Shown here: piece after piece, positions 63,489 through 64,000 of the stretch
Position numbering within the stretch: position 1 is the first letter of the stretch
How the letters are laid out: every line of letters begins with the position of its first letter
Translations under genes and position numbers: made by a program
Origin: JAJEDW01 sp963555775
Lineage (GTDB): Bacteria; Acidobacteriota; Terriglobia; 20CM-2-55-15
Direction: 5' to 3'
DNA length: 64,000 nucleotides
Assembly: GCA_963555775.3 (NCBI GenBank)
Contig: CAUVWY020000004.1
Span: 1-64,000, forward strand
Notes under the pieces: generated by a model
The model's database searches: none
What the model saw: only the letters and a program-made list of their open reading frames with translations
What the model was told of the DNA's origin: nothing

Positions 63489-64000
63489 TCAGGTGTTTGG
63501 CCGCACGCGCCGGTATATGAGGGACACGTGGTCCTTCGAAAACCTTTCACACTCCACCAACTTGAATTCTCGCTGTGGAAAACCGGCGGGGAACAGAGGA
63601 ATGCCCTCGCCGACCAGAACCGGCACAACACCCAGATAGAGTTCGTCGATCAGATCCGCTTCCAGGAAGCTGCGCGCGAGTTTTCCGCCGCCCTGGTGAA
63701 GGATATGTTTGCCGGGGGACTTACGAACGCGACGCACAAAACGAATGGGGGACTCGCGGACAACCTTCATCCCGTGATGCTTGCCGGCAGGCAGCGTCCG
63801 GGAAAAGACGTAGGACTTCCGGGGACTGCCGGGCGGCTCGGCGGAGGCGTCGTCCGAGGTCATTTCCTCCAGAGCCTCGAGCGTCCCACGGCCCATGATG
63901 ACCGTATCGATCATCTCGTAGAAATCGGTCATCCCCTTTGCCAGATCCTTCGGGTCGAGGCCGATATCGAGGAAGTCGAGGGATCCGTCCGGACGTGCGA
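63489..64000 (-). CDS. Dihydrofolate-reductase/RibD-C-like protein (5' end outside window)
   Basis: On the minus strand the frame is open to the right edge. DGSLDFLDIGLD, DTVIMGRGTLEALEEM, SYVFSRTLPAGKHHGMKVV, ILHQGGGKLARSFLEADLIDELYLGVVPVLVGEGIPLFP is the RibD C-terminal/YyaP-YwjB-like reductase fold. Substrate unknown; often annotated as DHFR family. The N-terminal strand and true start lie beyond 64000. Confidence 0.85.
   Translation of the reverse strand, partial: ARPDGSLDFLDIGLDPKDLAKGMTDFYEMIDTVIMGRGTLEALEEMTSDDASAEPPGSPRKSYVFSRTLPAGKHHGMKVVRESPIRFVRRVRKSPGKHILHQGGGKLARSFLEADLIDELYLGVVPVLVGEGIPLFPAGFPQREFKLVECERFSKDHVSLIYRRVRPNT

Overview
The window is high-GC bacterial chromosome from a Gram-negative-type cell: there is a lipoprotein with a lipobox, an outer-membrane beta-barrel protein and a class-II c-type cytochrome. 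The core genes are housekeeping genes in arrangements seen in Desulfobacterota, Acidobacteriota and related uncultured lineages: M50 protease-trpS-scpA-scpB-rluB, hemX/ccsA-hemA-hemC-hemD, xseB-ispA-tlyA-nadK, and futalosine-pathway MqnD beside panBC. I cannot name the phylum from sequence alone.

Layout. (1) Positions 1-10460 are one uninterrupted minus-strand reading frame of at least 3486 codons, running off the left edge. It encodes a giant exported subtilase-like protein with three GLUG/fibronectin modules and eight Calx-beta repeats. (2) Positions 10.7-27.8 kb are an accessory region that ends at the 3' side of a tRNA-Lys gene. It is a graveyard of mobile DNA: a histidine kinase cut off just after its H-box, two near-identical tyrosine recombinases broken in different ways, a third recombinase fragment, a DDE insertion sequence, an IS21 nested in an ISNCY-type element, solitary IS ends, a Tn3 transposase scrap, a RepA scrap fused to an excisionase-like tail, and toxin-antitoxin-like pairs. 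Its cargo includes several lower-GC genes: an unrecognised 468-aa protein, a 189-aa secreted protein, a 162-aa conserved hypothetical, and a TIR-domain gene disrupted by a 122-bp MITE. (3) Positions 27.8-64 kb are core chromosome with one ISAs1-type insertion (31.5-33.4 kb). Products include PurA, thioredoxin, a GT21-like glycosyltransferase, PanB/PanC/MqnD, B12-dependent ribonucleotide reductase, aspartokinase, ModBC, ArfB, tRNA-Arg, EtfBA, a cytochrome c', an atypical NtrC-like regulator, isoprenoid/NAD/rRNA-modification genes, XdhC, heme synthesis, ScpAB, RluB and a reductase-domain protein cut by the right edge.

Working together. The hem operon and the cytochrome-assembly/HemX protein supply heme. 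MqnD, EtfAB and the cytochrome point to a menaquinone-based respiratory chain. ModBC and XdhC point to molybdoenzyme use. ScpAB is the condensin kleisin pair. Several core genes have a -10-like box only 6-7 nt before the start codon, suggesting frequent leaderless transcripts.

Most notable non-standard signals: the MITE inside the TIR gene contains 32 matching bases from the two flanks of the tRNA-Lys locus, with the tRNA body missing. The ISAs1 transposase is fused to a DUF4338 (DruA-like) domain and carries an in-phase A AAA AAG slippery heptamer where the frame changes. The nrdJ leader can fold so that it hides its own ribosome binding site. A promoter-terminator unit at 46.6 kb looks like a small RNA gene. 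A family of intergenic inverted repeats (core TAgCAGCCcGTgG) recurs beside stop codons and promoters.
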